Notes: generated from the sequence alone by a model not told the origin. Positions 8,902 through 17,922 are shown, numbered from the stretch's first letter. The stretch: 64,000 bases of DNA from Leptobacterium_A meishanense (GCF_037645805.1 NZ_JBBEXE010000003.1:161760-225759), one strand, 5' to 3'. Made by a program: numbers and translations.

Positions 8902-8934
8902 TTAATTAGAATTAAATATAAAATAGAAAGTCTC
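8883..8934 (+). promoter_or_regulatory. Antiterminator pairing of the pheA attenuator
   Basis: GAGGCTTT (8883-8890), inside the last codons of the leader peptide, can pair with AAAGTCTC (8927-8934), the 5' arm of the terminator, over 8 bp including one G-U. The two structures are mutually exclusive. A ribosome finishing the leader would cover the first strand and favour termination. Confidence 0.7.
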
Positions 8935-8955
8935 GAAATTATCGGGACTTTTTTT
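8927..8955 (+). terminator. Attenuator terminator upstream of pheA
   Basis: AAAGTCTCGA (8927-8936) and TCGGGACTTT (8942-8951) form a 10-bp stem with one G-U around a 5-nt loop, followed by a T-run. It lies 15 nt before the pheA start, too close to end an upstream gene, so it fits an attenuator. Confidence 0.85.
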
Positions 8956-8969
8956 ATGACTTAATACGT

Positions 8970-9797
8970 ATGAACAATAAAGTGGCTATACAGGGAATAA
9001 AAGGTTCTTTTCACCATCAGGTGGCACAGGAATATTTTGGGGAGCTCATTGCTGTAGATGAATGCATGTCTTTTGATACACTCGTAGACAGTTTATTGGA
9101 AAAAGAATCAGGGAAAGCGGTCATGGCTATAGAAAACTCCATTGCAGGCTCCATCATTCCTAATTATGCCCTCATAGATAAACACCACCTTCATGTAGTA
9201 GGAGAGCATTATATAAGTATTCATCATAACCTGATGGCGTTGCCGGGTCAGACCATTAATCATATGAAAGAAGTGCACTCACACCCCATGGCTTTGCTTC
9301 AATGTAAAGATTTTTTCAAAAATTACCCCTATATCAAATTGGTAGAAGACGTAGATACGGCAGAAACAGCTAGAAGAATACAGCAGAATAATATAGTAGG
9401 GGTAGGGGCCATTGCAGGTAAGGTAGCCGCAAAGTTGTATAATCTGGAAATTTTAACAAAAGAGATACAGACTATTAATAATAATGCTACCCGATTTGTG
9501 ATTCTCCAGACTGAAAATCCGGAAACTTCTGAAAATGAAATCAATAAGGCATCTTTAAAATTTGAGCTCGACCATAAAAGAGGTAGTTTGGCAACGATAC
9601 TAAATGTTATGAGCGATTGTAAATTGAACCTTACCAAAATACAATCACTTCCCAAAATAGAAACCCCATGGAAATATGCTTTTTTTGTAGATGTCACTTT
9701 TGACAAGTATGAAGACTATGCCAAGGCGAAATCCATCCTTCAAATTATGGCAGAAGATTTTAAAATATTGGGTCAATACAAAAAAGCACGGTTATGA
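8970..9797 (+). CDS. pheA: Prephenate dehydratase
   Basis: Converts prephenate to phenylpyruvate, the committed step to phenylalanine. The 275 residues have the periplasmic-binding-like catalytic fold ('AIQGIKGSFHHQVAQEYF', 'AIENSIAGSI') with the diagnostic T-R-F motif at Thr174-Phe176. A C-terminal ACT domain (about residues 190-270) has 'RGSLATILNVM', typical of Phe feedback binding. It is a monofunctional dehydratase; chorismate mutase is on the last gene of the operon. Its stop overlaps the aminotransferase start (ATGA). Confidence 0.95.
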   Translation: MNNKVAIQGIKGSFHHQVAQEYFGELIAVDECMSFDTLVDSLLEKESGKAVMAIENSIAGSIIPNYALIDKHHLHVVGEHYISIHHNLMALPGQTINHMKEVHSHPMALLQCKDFFKNYPYIKLVEDVDTAETARRIQQNNIVGVGAIAGKVAAKLYNLEILTKEIQTINNNATRFVILQTENPETSENEINKASLKFELDHKRGSLATILNVMSDCKLNLTKIQSLPKIETPWKYAFFVDVTFDKYEDYAKAKSILQIMAEDFKILGQYKKARL

Positions 9798-10939
9798 TCA
9801 AAACAGCTAATCGTTTACATACTGTTTCAGAATATTATTTCTCTAAAAAATTAAAGGAGGTACGGCAACTCGCCGCTCAGGGAAAACCCATTATTAATAT
9901 GGGCATAGGCAGCCCGGACCTTGATCCGCCAGAGACAGTAATAAAAGCATTGCAAGAAGCAGTGTCAGACCCTGGTGCACACCAGTACCAGAGCTATCAA
10001 GGACTGCCAGAACTGCGACAGGAAATGGTCAACTTTTATAAGAAATATTTTAATACTTCCTTAGACAGTAATACCGAAGTTTTGCCCCTCATGGGTTCCA
10101 AGGAAGGTATTATGCACATCAGCATGGCTTTTTTGAATAAAGGGGATGAGGTACTTATTCCCAACCCGGGGTACCCTACCTATACATCAGTCACCCACAT
10201 GGTAGAAGCTGTTCCCAGATATTATGACCTAACAGAAAAAAACAATTGGCTTCCGGACCTAAAAGAATTAGAAAAGCAAGACCTCTCCAAGAGCAAGCTC
10301 ATATGGGTAAACTATCCACACATGCCTACCGGTATAAAAGGAGACAAAGTATTGTTTAAAGAACTGATTGCTTTTGCTAAAAAGCATCAAATCCTGATTG
10401 TAAATGACAACCCATACAGCTTTATTTTAAATGATACCCCAATGAGCCTTCTTAGCATTGAAGGGTCAAAAGAAGTAGCAATAGAACTCAATTCACTTAG
10501 CAAGACCTTTAATATGGCCGGATGGCGCGTAGGGGCAGTGCTCGGAAAAGAAGAATATATCAATGCCATTCTCAAAGTAAAAAGCAATATGGACAGCGGT
10601 ATGTTTTATGGGATACAAAAAGGAGCTATTGAAGCCTTTAAAAGTTCCGAAGAATGGTTTAAAAACCTAAAAAATATTTATAATGAAAGAAGAGAATTGA
10701 TCTTTCAATTGGCAGATAAACTCAATTGCACCTATGATAAAAACACAGCGGGGATGTTTGTTTGGGGAAAGTTACCTATAGAAGCTGGCTCTTCACAAGA
10801 GTTTATAGATGCTGTTTTATATAACAAAAGTGTTTTTATAGCACCGGGGAATATTTTCGGCAGTAATGGTGAAGGGTATATCCGGTTTTCATTGTGTGTG
10901 GACAAAGAAAAAATTAAAGAAGTAATAAAGAGGTTTTAA
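9794..10939 (+). CDS. PLP-dependent class I/II aminotransferase
   Basis: The 381 residues show the fold type I pattern: 'MGIGSPDLDPP' near the N-terminus, 'NPGYPTY' in the middle, and the Schiff-base lysine in 'SLSKTFNMAGWR' (Lys237). The C-terminal arginine segment 'GYIRFSL' binds the substrate carboxylate. Its place between prephenate dehydratase and prephenate dehydrogenase indicates that it transaminates phenylpyruvate and 4-hydroxyphenylpyruvate (or prephenate) to the amino acids. The exact substrate is inferred from context. Confidence 0.92.
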   Translation: MIKTANRLHTVSEYYFSKKLKEVRQLAAQGKPIINMGIGSPDLDPPETVIKALQEAVSDPGAHQYQSYQGLPELRQEMVNFYKKYFNTSLDSNTEVLPLMGSKEGIMHISMAFLNKGDEVLIPNPGYPTYTSVTHMVEAVPRYYDLTEKNNWLPDLKELEKQDLSKSKLIWVNYPHMPTGIKGDKVLFKELIAFAKKHQILIVNDNPYSFILNDTPMSLLSIEGSKEVAIELNSLSKTFNMAGWRVGAVLGKEEYINAILKVKSNMDSGMFYGIQKGAIEAFKSSEEWFKNLKNIYNERRELIFQLADKLNCTYDKNTAGMFVWGKLPIEAGSSQEFIDAVLYNKSVFIAPGNIFGSNGEGYIRFSLCVDKEKIKEVIKRF

Positions 10940-10945
10940 AAAAAA

Positions 10946-11806
10946 ATGAATATATATATAATCGGTATCGGATTGATAGGGGGCTCCATGGCACTGGATA
11001 TAAAGTCCACATACCCTGAAAGCACTGTTTATGGGATTGATATCAATAAAAGCCATATAAAACAAGCCTTGGAGTTTGGGATAATTGATGAGAAAGCTGA
11101 ACTGAAAGATTTAACGGCAGCAGAAGTGGTAATCGTTGCCATTCCTGTTAATGCCACGGTGATGTCACTTCCTGCCATTCTGGACTATATAAACGATGAT
11201 ACATTGGTTTTTGATGTAGGGTCAACCAAATCATTGATTTGTGAATCGGTAGCAAATCATTCGAAGCGAAGGAACTTTTTAGCAGCACACCCTATTTCCG
11301 GAACCGAATTTTCCGGCCCTAAAGCAGCTGTTGAAGGACTCTTTAAAGACAAGACCAACATTATTTGCGAAGTAGAAAAAACAGCTTTTAAACTTCAGGA
11401 AAGAGCCTTGAAACTTTTTAGTGCATTGGGAATGCGCATCCGTTATATGGATGCAAAAGCTCATGACAAGCATATTGCATATGTATCACATTTATCACAT
11501 ATAAGTTCCTTTATGTTGGGAAAGACGGTTATTGAGAAAGAAAAAAACGAACGTGATATATTTGATATGGCCAGTAGTGGGTTTGAAAGTACTGTCCGGT
11601 TGGCAAAAAGCTCCCCCGATATGTGGGCTCCTATCTTTCAACAAAACAAAGAGAACATAATGGAGACTTTAGAAGAGTACATTGCAAATCTTGAACAGTT
11701 TAAAAAATGGATGTTACAAGATAACTTTGAAGCAATTTATGGAGCGATGGAGCAGACAAACACTATAAAAGAGATATTAAACGGAATCACTTTAAAAACT
11801 ACATAG
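10946..11806 (+). CDS. tyrA: Prephenate dehydrogenase
   Basis: NAD(P)-dependent oxidative decarboxylation of prephenate toward tyrosine. The N-terminal Rossmann motif 'IGIGLIGGSMALD' is at residues 5-17, and the active-site region contains 'AAHPISGTEFSGP' with the conserved histidine. The C-terminal helical domain has 'HIAYVSHLSHISS'. At 286 residues it lacks an ACT domain, so feedback control by tyrosine, if any, must act elsewhere. It follows the aminotransferase by 6 nt and is part of the same operon. Confidence 0.95.
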   Translation: MNIYIIGIGLIGGSMALDIKSTYPESTVYGIDINKSHIKQALEFGIIDEKAELKDLTAAEVVIVAIPVNATVMSLPAILDYINDDTLVFDVGSTKSLICESVANHSKRRNFLAAHPISGTEFSGPKAAVEGLFKDKTNIICEVEKTAFKLQERALKLFSALGMRIRYMDAKAHDKHIAYVSHLSHISSFMLGKTVIEKEKNERDIFDMASSGFESTVRLAKSSPDMWAPIFQQNKENIMETLEEYIANLEQFKKWMLQDNFEAIYGAMEQTNTIKEILNGITLKTT

Positions 11807-11820
11807 AAAAGCAGATTGTT

Positions 11821-12903
11821 ATGGAAAATAAAAAAGAATGGCGGAATTGGTTGGATGAATTAAAACTCTCCCATCCGTTGGTTATTGCAGGCCCTTGTAG
11901 TGCTGAAACAGAAGAGCAAGTGCTAAAAACAGCCCATGGGTTAAAAGGCACAGATGTTTCGTATCTGCGTGCTGGGATATGGAAACCCCGGACACGACCC
12001 GGTAATTTTGAAGGGGTAGGTTCCATAGGTCTTAAATGGTTGCAAAAAGCCAAGGAAGAAACCGGAATGCTGATAGCTATAGAAGTGGCGAATGCTACAC
12101 ATGTAGAATTGGCGCTGGAGCATGATGTTGATTTATTATGGGTTGGTGCCCGGTCAACCGTGAGCCCTTTTATTGTACAAGAAATTGCAAATGCGCTGGA
12201 AGGAACCGATAAAGTGGTTTTGGTAAAAAACCCAGTGAACCCTGATCTAGCATTGTGGTTAGGGGCTATAGAACGGTTGCATACAGCAAATATTGAAAAA
12301 CTGGGCGTAATACATCGAGGGTTTTCCACGTATGAAAAAACCAAATACCGAAATATTCCGGAATGGCAATTGGCGATTGAGTTACAAAATAAATTCCCTG
12401 ACTTACCATTGATTTGTGACCCTTCGCATATTTCAGGAAAACGAGATATGATTTTTGACATTTCGCAAATAGCACTGGATCTTAATTTTGATGGTTTGAT
12501 GATAGAAACACATATTGACCCTGACAATGCATGGAGCGATGCTGCCCAACAGGTGACGCCTGCTGCATTGATCCAAATAATGAAAGACCTGAAAATACGA
12601 AAAGAAACAGATGCAGCGGCCGGATACATCAATAAGTTGAACACACTGCGGACGCAAATAGACGTTATAGACCATCAATTGTTGGAAAATTTAGGAAAAA
12701 GAATGAAAGCGGCTGATGAGATAGGAAAATTAAAAAAGGAAAGAAATGTGGCAGTGCTACAGAGCAAACGTTGGAATGAGATATTAGGAAGAATGATTTT
12801 GGAAGGAGAAGAAAGGGGGCTGAGTGAAGAATTTATCTTAAGAATATATAAAGCAATCCATCAAGAATCTATCAACCACCAGGAAAAAATCATCAATTCG
12901 TAA
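11821..12903 (+). CDS. Bifunctional DAHP synthase / chorismate mutase
   Basis: Joins the first step of the shikimate pathway with the chorismate branch point. The N-terminal domain is a type I-beta (KDO8P-synthase-like) DAHP synthase, with GPCSAE at 24-29, 'WKPRTRPGNFEGVG' near residue 57 and 'CDPSHISGKR' near residue 200. From about residue 270 an AroQ-type chorismate mutase helix bundle follows ('LRTQIDVIDHQLLENLGKRM'). This order, synthase then mutase, is typical of Bacteroidetes. The mutase may sense prephenate and inhibit the synthase. It is the last gene of the attenuated operon. Confidence 0.95.
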   Translation: MENKKEWRNWLDELKLSHPLVIAGPCSAETEEQVLKTAHGLKGTDVSYLRAGIWKPRTRPGNFEGVGSIGLKWLQKAKEETGMLIAIEVANATHVELALEHDVDLLWVGARSTVSPFIVQEIANALEGTDKVVLVKNPVNPDLALWLGAIERLHTANIEKLGVIHRGFSTYEKTKYRNIPEWQLAIELQNKFPDLPLICDPSHISGKRDMIFDISQIALDLNFDGLMIETHIDPDNAWSDAAQQVTPAALIQIMKDLKIRKETDAAAGYINKLNTLRTQIDVIDHQLLENLGKRMKAADEIGKLKKERNVAVLQSKRWNEILGRMILEGEERGLSEEFILRIYKAIHQESINHQEKIINS

Positions 12904-12911
12904 ATATTAGC

Positions 12912-12982
12912 TATCATTTCGAGCGAAGTCGAGAAATCTATATTTGTGAATAAGATATTTCGACTTCGCTCAACATGACATT
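12912..12982. repeat. Dispersed flavobacterial inverted repeat, copy 1
   Basis: Two near-identical arms in opposite orientation, each with GAGCGAAGTCGA: TATCATTTCGAGCGAAGTCG on the left and, read on the minus strand, TGTCATGTTGAGCGAAGTCG on the right. A related element is at 28151-28236. It lies between convergent genes and may also act as a terminator. Confidence 0.75.
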
Positions 12983-13003
12983 AAAGGAGCAATCACCTTT
13001 AAA

Positions 13004-13456
13004 TTATTTAGGCCTTTTAAAAATATAACGGGTAATAAAAATACCTTTACCATCACCTTTTCCACCTTCACTTTCTACAGCACTCGCAACAAACGCAAGA
13101 TCCCAACCTTCTTCAATCATGGTATTAATTTTTGAAGTAATTAAAGCATCATTGGCAGCAATGTTCTGAAACCGGATGCCACCAAGGTTATAGAAGTTAA
13201 GAAGCTTGGTCTCCTCATATCCTTTTACACGGATATCCCCCCGGTCGGATTTATTGCGCTCATTACTTTCTTCAGATTGAACAGTAGTAAATTCCTTATA
13301 ATCCCGTTCCTCTGTAGCGGAAATAAGACGAGATCTTCCCAAACCATTTGGAACAATAGATTCTACACTGGTTATAACTTTATACTCATACTGTTGGGCT
13401 TCCGCTCCGATAAAGCTAAATAAAGCAAAGGCGATTGTGAATAAAATTTTTCTCAT
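13004..13456 (-). CDS. Exported hypothetical protein, DUF4177-like
   Basis: The 150 residues begin with a clear signal peptide ending near 'GAEAQ'. The mature part starts 'YEYKVITSVES' and near its end has 'INTMIEEGWDLAFVAS', the pattern of small DUF4177-like proteins (YEYK..., then GW-L-V). The closing segment 'GIFITRYIFKRPK' is a beta strand pair. The function is unknown. It is convergent with the aromatic operon and divergent from rsgA. Confidence 0.65.
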   Translation of the reverse strand: MRKILFTIAFALFSFIGAEAQQYEYKVITSVESIVPNGLGRSRLISATEERDYKEFTTVQSEESNERNKSDRGDIRVKGYEETKLLNFYNLGGIRFQNIAANDALITSKINTMIEEGWDLAFVASAVESEGGKGDGKGIFITRYIFKRPK

Positions 13457-13555
13457 GTTGTTAAGTTTTTAATTGGATTTTTTAACATCACAATATACTA
13501 CATCTCTTCAAAAAGAAAGTCGTTACTTTGTAAATATTTCATCTTTGGAAACTAA

Positions 13556-14509
13556 ATGAAGGGAATTATATATAGATCTACAGGGAGTTGGTATACTGTA
13601 AAAGCAGCAGATGGAGCTTTTTATGAGAGCAGGATAAAAGGAAAATTCCGTATAAAAGGTATTAAAAGTACCAATCCGTTAGCCGTAGGTGATGAAGTGG
13701 CTATAAAGCTGGAAAATGTAGGAGGGAAAACTATGGGGATTATCACAAAAATATACGATAGAAAAAACTATATTATCCGAAAATCGGTAAAACTGTCCAA
13801 ACGTACCCATATCATTGCTGCTAATGTAGACCAGGCATTTTTATTGGTTACATTAAACAACCCTACCACCTATACCATATTCATTGATCGTTTCTTGGTC
13901 ACGGCAGAAGCATACAGCATTAAGGTTGTTATTTTGTTTAATAAAATAGATGTCTATAATGCGGATGAATTAGCAGAAATAAAGTATCTGGCCGCATTGT
14001 ACCGGAAAATAGGATATGAATGTATTGGGATATCAGCGCTTACTGGGCAAAATGTTGACAAGGTAAAAAAACTCATGGAAGGAAAAGTAAATATCTTTGC
14101 CGGTCATTCAGGTGTGGGAAAATCGACGCTGATTAATACGATAGCTCCTGAAATGAGCTTAAAGACAGCGGCATTATCCAAACAACATAAGCAAGGCCAG
14201 CACACCACTACATTTGCAGAAATGTACGATTTAGGTTTTAGCGCAAAAATAATAGACACGCCAGGCATAAAAGGATTTGGTTTAGTAGATATGGAGAAAG
14301 AAGAGCTTAGTGATTATTTCCCAGAATTTCTAGCCATAAAAAGCCAATGTAAATTCAATAATTGTTTACATATAGATGAACCAAAATGTGCAGTGAAGCA
14401 AGCGTTGGAAAATGGCAAAATTGCGTGGAGCCGTTATAAAAGTTACCGGCAAATCTTAGAAGGAGATGAAGAAAACTATCGGACGGATATTTATGAATCC
14501 GATGACTAG
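13556..14509 (+). CDS. rsgA: Ribosome small-subunit maturation GTPase RsgA
   Basis: Circularly permuted GTPase that proofreads late 30S assembly. In the 317 residues an N-terminal OB fold is followed by the permuted motifs: G4 'LFNKIDVY' comes before G1 'GHSGVGKST' (residues 183-191) and G3 'DTPGIKGFG'. A C-terminal zinc site is visible as 'CKFNNCLHIDEPKC'. All key residues are present. It opens a rightward run of housekeeping genes. Confidence 0.95.
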   Translation: MKGIIYRSTGSWYTVKAADGAFYESRIKGKFRIKGIKSTNPLAVGDEVAIKLENVGGKTMGIITKIYDRKNYIIRKSVKLSKRTHIIAANVDQAFLLVTLNNPTTYTIFIDRFLVTAEAYSIKVVILFNKIDVYNADELAEIKYLAALYRKIGYECIGISALTGQNVDKVKKLMEGKVNIFAGHSGVGKSTLINTIAPEMSLKTAALSKQHKQGQHTTTFAEMYDLGFSAKIIDTPGIKGFGLVDMEKEELSDYFPEFLAIKSQCKFNNCLHIDEPKCAVKQALENGKIAWSRYKSYRQILEGDEENYRTDIYESDD

Positions 14510-14512
14510 AAG

Positions 14513-14556
14513 AAACAATAAATAAACAATAAATAAACAATAAATAAACAATAAAA
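14513..14556 (+). repeat. Four tandem copies of an 11-bp A-rich unit
   Basis: AAACAATAAAT is repeated four times, the last copy ending in A, in the gap between rsgA and dtd. The run ends 7 nt before the dtd start, so copy-number change would alter its translation initiation region. Confidence 0.85.
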
Positions 14557-14563
14557 CTAAAAA

Positions 14564-15016
14564 ATGCGTGCTGTTATTCAAAGAGTATCACAAGCATCTG
14601 TAACCGTGGAAGGAAAAAGAACAGCGTCCATTGGCAAAGGGCTTTTAATTTTATTGGGGATAGAAGATCTTGATAATCCGGAAGATATTAAATGGCTCTC
14701 CGAAAAAATTGCACGACTCCGTATTTTTAATGATGAAAATGGTGTTATGAACAACTCGTTGTTAGATGAAAATGGCGATGCTATTGTTGTCAGTCAATTT
14801 ACATTACATGCAGCTACCAAAAAAGGCAATCGGCCATCATATGTTAAAGCAGCTAAGCCCGATATAGCGATTCTTTTATATGAACAATTTGTAGCAAAAC
14901 TAGAAAAAGAGTTAGGGAAAAAAGTAGGCACCGGAATTTTTGGTGCTGATATGAAAGTATCTATAGTAAATGATGGTCCGGTGACAATTATAATAGATAC
15001 CAAATCAAAAGAATAA
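14564..15016 (+). CDS. dtd: D-aminoacyl-tRNA deacylase
   Basis: Removes D-amino acids (and glycine) wrongly attached to tRNA. The 150 residues are full length and show 'MRAVIQRVSQASVTVEGK', the 'SQFTLHA' motif with its catalytic-site Ser-Gln, and the C-terminal cross-subunit motif 'GADMKVSIVNDGPVT'. The protein is a homodimer in known relatives. It lies downstream of rsgA across a tandem repeat. Confidence 0.95.
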   Translation: MRAVIQRVSQASVTVEGKRTASIGKGLLILLGIEDLDNPEDIKWLSEKIARLRIFNDENGVMNNSLLDENGDAIVVSQFTLHAATKKGNRPSYVKAAKPDIAILLYEQFVAKLEKELGKKVGTGIFGADMKVSIVNDGPVTIIIDTKSKE

Positions 15017-15032
15017 ATAAAAAGTATATCAA

Positions 15033-15359
15033 ATGATCTTGAAAAATGCACAAAAACAGGTTGATGATTGGATAAAAGAACATGGAGTCCGTTATTTTAA
15101 CGAACTCACAAATATGGCACAACTTACGGAAGAGGTGGGAGAAGTAGCCCGTATTATTGCCCGTCGGTATGGGGAGCAAAGTGAAAAAGAAAGTGACAAA
15201 GAAAAAGATCTAGGTGAAGAACTGGCCGATGTTGTTTTTGTAGTTTTATGCTTGGCCAACCAAACAGGGATAGACCTTCAAGAGGTATTTGAAAAACGGA
15301 TGGATAAAAAAACAAAACGTGATCATGACAGGCATCACAGCAATAAAAAATTGAAATAA
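15033..15359 (+). CDS. MazG-like nucleotide pyrophosphohydrolase
   Basis: The 108 residues are all-alpha with the MazG/dUTPase-like metal motif: 'LTEEVGEVARII' (ExxE) and, about 40 residues later, 'LGEELADVVFVV' (ExxxD). Such enzymes hydrolyse nucleoside triphosphates, often non-canonical ones, to monophosphate and pyrophosphate. The single-domain length matches the MazG-like group rather than full MazG. It follows dtd by 16 nt; both would be sanitation enzymes. Confidence 0.85.
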   Translation: MILKNAQKQVDDWIKEHGVRYFNELTNMAQLTEEVGEVARIIARRYGEQSEKESDKEKDLGEELADVVFVVLCLANQTGIDLQEVFEKRMDKKTKRDHDRHHSNKKLK

Positions 15360-15465
15360 ACATTGCTGTTTTTATGATGGTTGACAAACGATAAAAAAAC
15401 ATTGACAAACTCAGATAAGGTTATTTAGTCTAGCTTAAGAAATACAAATTCTATATAAAAACCAG

Positions 15466-16701
15466 GTGGATCTTCGAATAGCGACAAATCATAAAAAAAT
15501 ATCTGCTGAAATAAAAGTCACAGGGTCGAAAAGTGAGAGTAACCGTGTGTTGCTGTTGCAAGCGTTATATCCCAATATCACTATTGAAAACCTATCTAAT
15601 GCAGACGATACACAATTAATGCAGCAAGCATTACAATCAAAAGCTGCTGTTATAGACATTCATCATGCGGGTACGGCCATGCGTTTTTTAGCATCCTATT
15701 TTGCCATACAGGAAGGGAGCCAAATACAACTTACAGGATCTAAACGAATGAAAGAACGGCCCATTGAAATTTTGATAGATGCATTAAGACAATTAGGTGC
15801 AGACATTGATTATGAAGAAAATGAAGGCTATCCACCATTAAGGATAAAAGGCAAGAATATTACAAAAAATGAAGTAATTCTCAAAGCGAATGTTAGCAGT
15901 CAATACATATCCTCCTTGTTGTTGATTGCACCAAAGCTGCAAAATGGGTTGCAGTTGACCTTAAAAGGAACCATCACCTCATTGCCCTATTTAAAAATGA
16001 CCCTTTCGCTATTGAATGAGCTAGGGATAAAAACACATTTTAAAGCCAACAAAATAAAGGTATTCCCTAAAAATGATATAGCAGATGTTCAAATAACGGT
16101 AGAATCTGATTGGAGCTCCGCTTCCTATTTCTATAGTATTGTTGCATTATCTGATGAAGGGACAGAGATTGGACTATCATCCTATAAGCAAAACAGCATA
16201 CAAGGCGACGGAGTTTTAGCGACATTATATGAAAACTTTGGCGTGAAAACTACATTTTATGAAAACCAAATAATACTCACAAAGGAAGCAAAACCAATTA
16301 TAAAAAACTTTCATACAAATTTGGTTAATGCTCCGGACATTGCCCAAACTATTGCAGTAACTTGCTATGGGTTAGGTATAGGTTGTCATCTCACAGGGCT
16401 TCATACCTTAAAAATTAAAGAAACTGACCGGTTAGAAGCATTGTACACAGAACTTATGAAATTAGGAGCCAATATCAATGTGACTGATGAGGCATTGACT
16501 TTAGTGCCCTCGGAAAATATTAAAAGTGAAGCTGCCATAGACACCTATAATGACCATCGGATGGCAATGGCTTTTGCGCCGTTGGCAATACGAGTGCCCA
16601 TAATCATTAAAAATGCTGAAGTTGTTTCAAAATCATATCCTGATTTTTGGAAAGACATGGAAAAATTACAGTTCAATATAGAGCACTTAAAAAGAGCGTA
16701 G
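15466..16701 (+). CDS. aroA: 3-phosphoshikimate 1-carboxyvinyltransferase (EPSP synthase)
   Basis: Transfers enolpyruvyl from PEP to shikimate-3-phosphate, the sixth shikimate step. The 411 residues include 'VTGSKSESNRVLLLQAL' at the N-terminus (KS-S-R contacts), 'HHAGTAMRFLAS' (variant of the NAGTAxR motif) and the C-terminal 'TYNDHRMAMAFAPLA'. The protein starts at GTG 15466, giving VDLRIATNHK. It lies about 2.5 kb downstream of the aromatic operon on the same strand but is separately transcribed. The sequence is of the divergent Bacteroidetes type. Confidence 0.93.
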   Translation: MDLRIATNHKKISAEIKVTGSKSESNRVLLLQALYPNITIENLSNADDTQLMQQALQSKAAVIDIHHAGTAMRFLASYFAIQEGSQIQLTGSKRMKERPIEILIDALRQLGADIDYEENEGYPPLRIKGKNITKNEVILKANVSSQYISSLLLIAPKLQNGLQLTLKGTITSLPYLKMTLSLLNELGIKTHFKANKIKVFPKNDIADVQITVESDWSSASYFYSIVALSDEGTEIGLSSYKQNSIQGDGVLATLYENFGVKTTFYENQIILTKEAKPIIKNFHTNLVNAPDIAQTIAVTCYGLGIGCHLTGLHTLKIKETDRLEALYTELMKLGANINVTDEALTLVPSENIKSEAAIDTYNDHRMAMAFAPLAIRVPIIIKNAEVVSKSYPDFWKDMEKLQFNIEHLKRA

Positions 16702-16732
16702 TGCCCAAAAACCTAAATATTTCTTTATTTCC

Positions 16733-16764
16733 TTGACAACCCCTATACTGAGGTTGTATATTTG
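16733..16764 (+). promoter_or_regulatory. queA promoter
   Basis: TTG (16733-16735) and TATATTTG (16757-16764) are separated by 21 nt, an exact match to the Bacteroidetes sigma-A consensus. It lies 30 nt before the queA start. Confidence 0.75.
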
Positions 16765-16793
16765 CTGCCTTTAAACAAAACCACAAAAAACCT

Positions 16794-17843
16794 ATGAAAT
16801 TATCACATTTTAACTTTGACCTGCCAAAAGAGTTGCTTGCAGAATATCCATCAGAAAACAGAGATGAAGCCCGCTTAATGGTAGTGGACAGAGCTAAAAA
16901 AACCATAGAACATAAATTATTTAAGGACCTTGTTGATTATTTTGAAGAGGGAGATGTTATGGTGCTTAACAATACGAAAGTATTTCCGGCCCGGTTATTT
17001 GGAAACAAAGAAAAAACGGGTGCTCGTATAGAAGTGTTTTTGTTAAGAGAACTCAATATCGAACAACGTCTATGGGATGTGCTTGTAGACCCGGCCCGTA
17101 AGATCAGGATTGGAAATAAATTGTATTTTGGCGAAGATGAAAGCCTTGTGGCTGAAGTAATAGATAATACAACCTCCCGGGGGCGTACCCTTCGTTTTTT
17201 ATATGATGGATCGTATGAAGAATTCAGAAGAAAACTGAACGAATTAGGGGAAACACCACTTCCTAAATACATAAAAAGAGACGTTGAACCTGAAGATGAA
17301 GAACGGTATCAAACTATTTATGCAAAATATGAAGGAGCTGTAGCAGCACCAACTGCAGGGTTGCATTTTTCCAAACACTTGCTAAAAAGATTAGAAATAA
17401 AAGGTATTAACCTTGCTGAAATAACCCTCCACGTAGGATTAGGAACCTTTAACCCGGTAGAAGTAGAAGACCTGTCCAAACATAAAATGGATAGTGAGGA
17501 ACTGATTATAGACACACGGGCATGTGAAATTATAAATGCTGCCAAAGTAGATAGAAAACGCGTATGTGCAGTAGGTACAACTGTAATGCGCGGTCTAGAA
17601 AGCTCTGTGTCATCAGAACAAACGTTAAACCCATATGAAGGATGGACCAATAAGTTTATCTTCCCCCCGTATGATTTTAACATAGCTGATTGTATGATTA
17701 CAAATTTCCATACACCGAAGTCAACACTTTTGATGATGGTATCTGCTTTTGCCGGACATGACCTTATCAAGAAAGCATATGATGAAGCCATTAAAGAAAA
17801 GTATAAGTTCTATTCATATGGCGATGCCATGCTTATTATATAA
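16794..17843 (+). CDS. queA: tRNA S-adenosylmethionine ribosyltransferase-isomerase
   Basis: Transfers the ribosyl part of S-adenosylmethionine to preQ1 in tRNA, the penultimate step to queuosine. The 349 residues have the family hallmarks 'FDLPKELLAEYPSENRDEARLMV' (here interrupted for length), 'GEGDVMVLNNTKVFPARL'-type text near residue 50, 'APTAGLHF' and 'HVGLGTFNPV' in the centre, and 'NFHTPKSTLLMMVSAF' near the end. It is full length, with its own promoter and a downstream terminator. Confidence 0.95.
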   Translation: MKLSHFNFDLPKELLAEYPSENRDEARLMVVDRAKKTIEHKLFKDLVDYFEEGDVMVLNNTKVFPARLFGNKEKTGARIEVFLLRELNIEQRLWDVLVDPARKIRIGNKLYFGEDESLVAEVIDNTTSRGRTLRFLYDGSYEEFRRKLNELGETPLPKYIKRDVEPEDEERYQTIYAKYEGAVAAPTAGLHFSKHLLKRLEIKGINLAEITLHVGLGTFNPVEVEDLSKHKMDSEELIIDTRACEIINAAKVDRKRVCAVGTTVMRGLESSVSSEQTLNPYEGWTNKFIFPPYDFNIADCMITNFHTPKSTLLMMVSAFAGHDLIKKAYDEAIKEKYKFYSYGDAMLII

Positions 17844-17864
17844 AGTAATATGATGAAGATAATG

Positions 17865-17889
17865 GCCCTGTTCTCGCAGGGCTTTTTTA
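17865..17889 (+). terminator. queA terminator
   Basis: GCCCTG and CAGGGC form a perfect 6-bp stem around TTCTCG, followed by TTTTTT. Confidence 0.85.
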
Positions 17890-17914
17890 TTATAACCATC
17901 ATGCATAAAACCTA

Positions 17915-17922
17915 TATCTTTG
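17915..17922 (+). promoter_or_regulatory. rlmN -7 promoter element
   Basis: TATCTTTG matches TAnnTTTG and ends 7 nt before the rlmN ATG at 17930, so the mRNA would have almost no 5' leader. Confidence 0.6.

Noticed and set aside
11799..12644. 281-codon open frame on the minus strand
   Set aside because: It lies entirely opposite the DAHP synthase-chorismate mutase gene, and its translation is rich in Cys/Ser/Phe without any domain pattern; a shadow frame.
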